Source of the DNA: Rhynchopus sp. YZ270_cl-10
Taxonomy: Eukaryota; Euglenozoa; Diplonemea; Diplonemida; Diplonemidae
Length of the DNA: 64,000 bases
Assembly: GCA_964035575.1 (NCBI GenBank)
Contig: OZ037837.1
Location: 186,001-250,000 of the forward strand
Direction: 5' to 3'
The position numbers and the translations under genes were made by a program. Positions 61,773-64,000 of this stretch are shown one piece after another; the first letter of the stretch is position 1; every line of letters starts with the position of its first letter. The notes below the pieces were generated by a model. It did not search any database and was not told the origin of the DNA. It saw only the letters and a list, made by a program, of their open reading frames with translations.

Positions 61773-64000
61773 TGTGTTCCTGTGTTCTTGGCGACACAGA
61801 TGTGTTCAGAACAGAATTCATACAAATCTGCATACACAAACAAACAATGATGTGATGCTGGGGTGCGTGTGGTGAGGGTAGGAAGCCATATAAAGTGTGC
61901 GGGTATGTTCGGTTATTATAGGTCAAGAACACGTGGAGCAGAAGCTGAGAGGTGGCAACAATGGAGGACAAACAAAAAGGGGGATTTCTTAATTCAAGCA
62001 CTTCTGCCAACAAACGTGTGTACCAGAAACACATTAAAGAAGCATGGGAAGAACGCTGTTGGTGTTGAATGAATTGGTGACAATATAAAAAAGAGGCCGA
62101 TGAACCTAAGCCTCTCTGTGCTAGTCCCCTTAACAATACATTAACGCAGACCGTGTGTGACTTATTTTGTCTTTGAAAAATTGGTTGTATTAGCGTAGAC
62201 ACCCGAGGATGAACTTCCACTATAAGATTTTGCTTTGAGAAATGGGAGAAAACTTATAACGACGTTCAAGCCATGAATCTGCTGTTCCGCTTTTGAAACC
62301 CCCACCCCCCCTTTCCCCCGCCTTATCCCATCCTTGAGTGAATCAGAAGCCAGTAAAAATCTTGGGATCAACCCCATTGCACAACGGTGAAACCACAAAA
62401 AAAAAGTCAAAACATTTCCTTCACCGCACACAGAGCACATATCAGTCGCTCCCCCGAAAATGTCAATTTGGTGGACCACCTTTCACTAAATTTCTACTCC
62501 ACTAATCTTCTCGATTTTTTTTGCATTTTATTGCGCGGACTCCGGAAACGACGAACAGCGCATTTTCCAGCTCCGGAAAAATAGGCTGATATCCTGGTAT
62601 TTTGGAGAGATTTTCGGCAAAAACCGTTTTTTGGGATTTGACTAAATTTGATTTTTTCAAAAGTTCAAAATTCTTGCTCCAATGGAATCAGCGGGCAAAT
62701 TTAAGCCCAAAGGGGGGTATGTAATTTGACCGGTTCTGACCGGTAACTCAACCAGTGTGTTGTCAAAAATTCCCGAAAAAATCGGGTATTTTTGTGTACA
62801 AATAGTACCCGGTCAAATTAGGGTATGTAATTTGACCGGCACCCCATTTTGACCGGCATTTTGACGGGTACTATTTATACACAAAAAACACGGGTTGCCT
62901 ACGACGCTTCTAAGGTGCTCGCTCTCCATACCTAGACCCTCGAATTTTTTTTTTTTGCCCCTATATTGGGCTAATTTCGACGATTTGAGGCCATTAAAAG
63001 CAAAATGTGGCACTTTTGAGCATCTAGGGGGGTCTAAAACGCGGTTCCGCGAACCCAAAATTTCGTGATTTTTACCAAAAACAAGTCGATTTTTGAAAAA
63101 ATCTTTTATTGTTCACTTTGTCAAAATCTCTTTGTTTTTCTCTTTGTCTATTTTTCCTGCATTTTTTATTCTCTTCTTTGTACTTTCTTTTGTTTTGGTT
63201 GTTGTTAGATAAGCTCAATCGCCTATCGAGTTCTGTGAATAGCACGGAACTCCTTTTCATGTGTATCCATGGAAATCAGTATCATATGTGATACCGGGGT
63301 CAAAAAAAAAAAAACCCAAAAATTTTTTTTCACAAGTGTTTTTGAGGCCTGCTCACTACACCCTAGGTCCCCTTCTGGGACCAAAAAGTCAAAAAAAGCA
63401 AGAATTGGGCTGTTTTGAGCATCTAGAGTTAATTCCCCAGTCATTTTCTGTACCACCAGTGCATTTTGTATGGGCCAGCGCCTTGTCAAAAAATCAAAAA
63501 ATCTCAAAAAAAAAAAATTTTTTTTTTCGGGAAAATTTCGACCCCTGAGTTGGGTTTTTGGGCACCAAAAAGTGCAAAAAAACGCAAAAATCGGGTGTTT
63601 TGACGATCTGGGTGTAAACCATATGCATTATGCACCTTATGCATTACTACAGGGGCCCACATTTCGTGTACAAAAACACGCATATTACACATTTCCTTAG
63701 CAATTCTTTTCACAAGTACGGAGTTTGACCTGACAAAATTTTGTTTTATCGCCCAAAATCGGGCGTGGTAGGTCATAAAATGGCCCAAAGAATCCAAAGA
63801 AAACCTCAGAAATAGATGTTCGCGAAAAAATTTCGCAAGTCAAAATTCAGCCGCAATACCCTGTGACTGTAGTGGCTAGAGAACACGCACATGCAGACCC
63901 GTTCCTTGCAATTTCCAGTGTTGTGTTTATCAATGCATGCATCCAGAGGACCCCTGGTTTACGAAATCGTAAGCACTCCTGTGCAAAAATGAAGTCGGTT
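61773..64000. other. Intergenic DNA, no gene seen
   Basis: 61810-62385 is the second copy of the duplicated upstream segment. Beyond 62400 the DNA is A/T-rich with homopolymer runs. An imperfect inverted repeat (TAGTACCCGGTCAAATT near 62805 against CGGGTACTATT near 62865) and a relative of 24430-24525 at 63230-63300 are the only structures noticed. Confidence 0.7.

Noticed and set aside
62386-64000. Several 60-97-codon frames in A/T-rich DNA at the right edge
   Set aside because: Phe/Lys-rich homopolymer translations without starts in context or recognisable domains.

Overview
The window is nuclear DNA from a unicellular eukaryote with intronless genes and abundant repeats. Every convincing gene lies on the minus strand. 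The dominant content is a cluster of receptor-type class III nucleotide cyclases. A kinetoplastid or close relative fits best: one-strand gene order, no introns, a receptor adenylate cyclase family with periplasmic-binding-protein-like ectodomains, pyrimidine-rich leaders, and a tyrosine-recombinase retroelement whose parts run ORF1, recombinase, RT, RNase H, the order known from VIPER/TATE elements. The fit is not proven. Not every leader has an AG before the ATG, one gene has a TATA-like motif, and intergenic DNA is unusually long.

Layout. 1-1862: six-TM adenylate cyclase running off the window. 3646-6729 and 14805-17906: cyclases with a solute-binding-protein ectodomain and one TM helix. 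8404-13817: old recombinase retroelement with a 1.6-kb minisatellite. 19470-21557: six-TM cyclase. 22630-23595: coiled-coil protein. 24758-27370 and 42298-44913: paired HAMP receptors whose cyclase domain has lost its catalytic residues. Between them, 27.4-42.3 kb is a repeat-rich island with a foldback element, palindrome arrays, hairpins and a second retroelement copy (34661-37071). 47194-51068: a ubiquitin-like/WD40 protein, a broken ubiquitin-like/leucine-rich-repeat gene and a small membrane protein. 51877-61772: three more six-TM cyclases, one frameshifted, the last two in a tandem duplication of about 3.96 kb period.

Function. Six cyclases (four six-TM, two solute-binding type) share an almost identical cytoplasmic cassette: a class III domain with the metal Asp pair, the Lys/Asp adenine pair and the Asn/Arg transition-state pair, followed by a degenerate second cyclase domain. 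Different sensors are joined to this one cassette. The cluster therefore looks like a sensor-swapping adenylate cyclase array, accompanied by receptors that carry only a dead cyclase domain. Functional statements are inferred from motifs.
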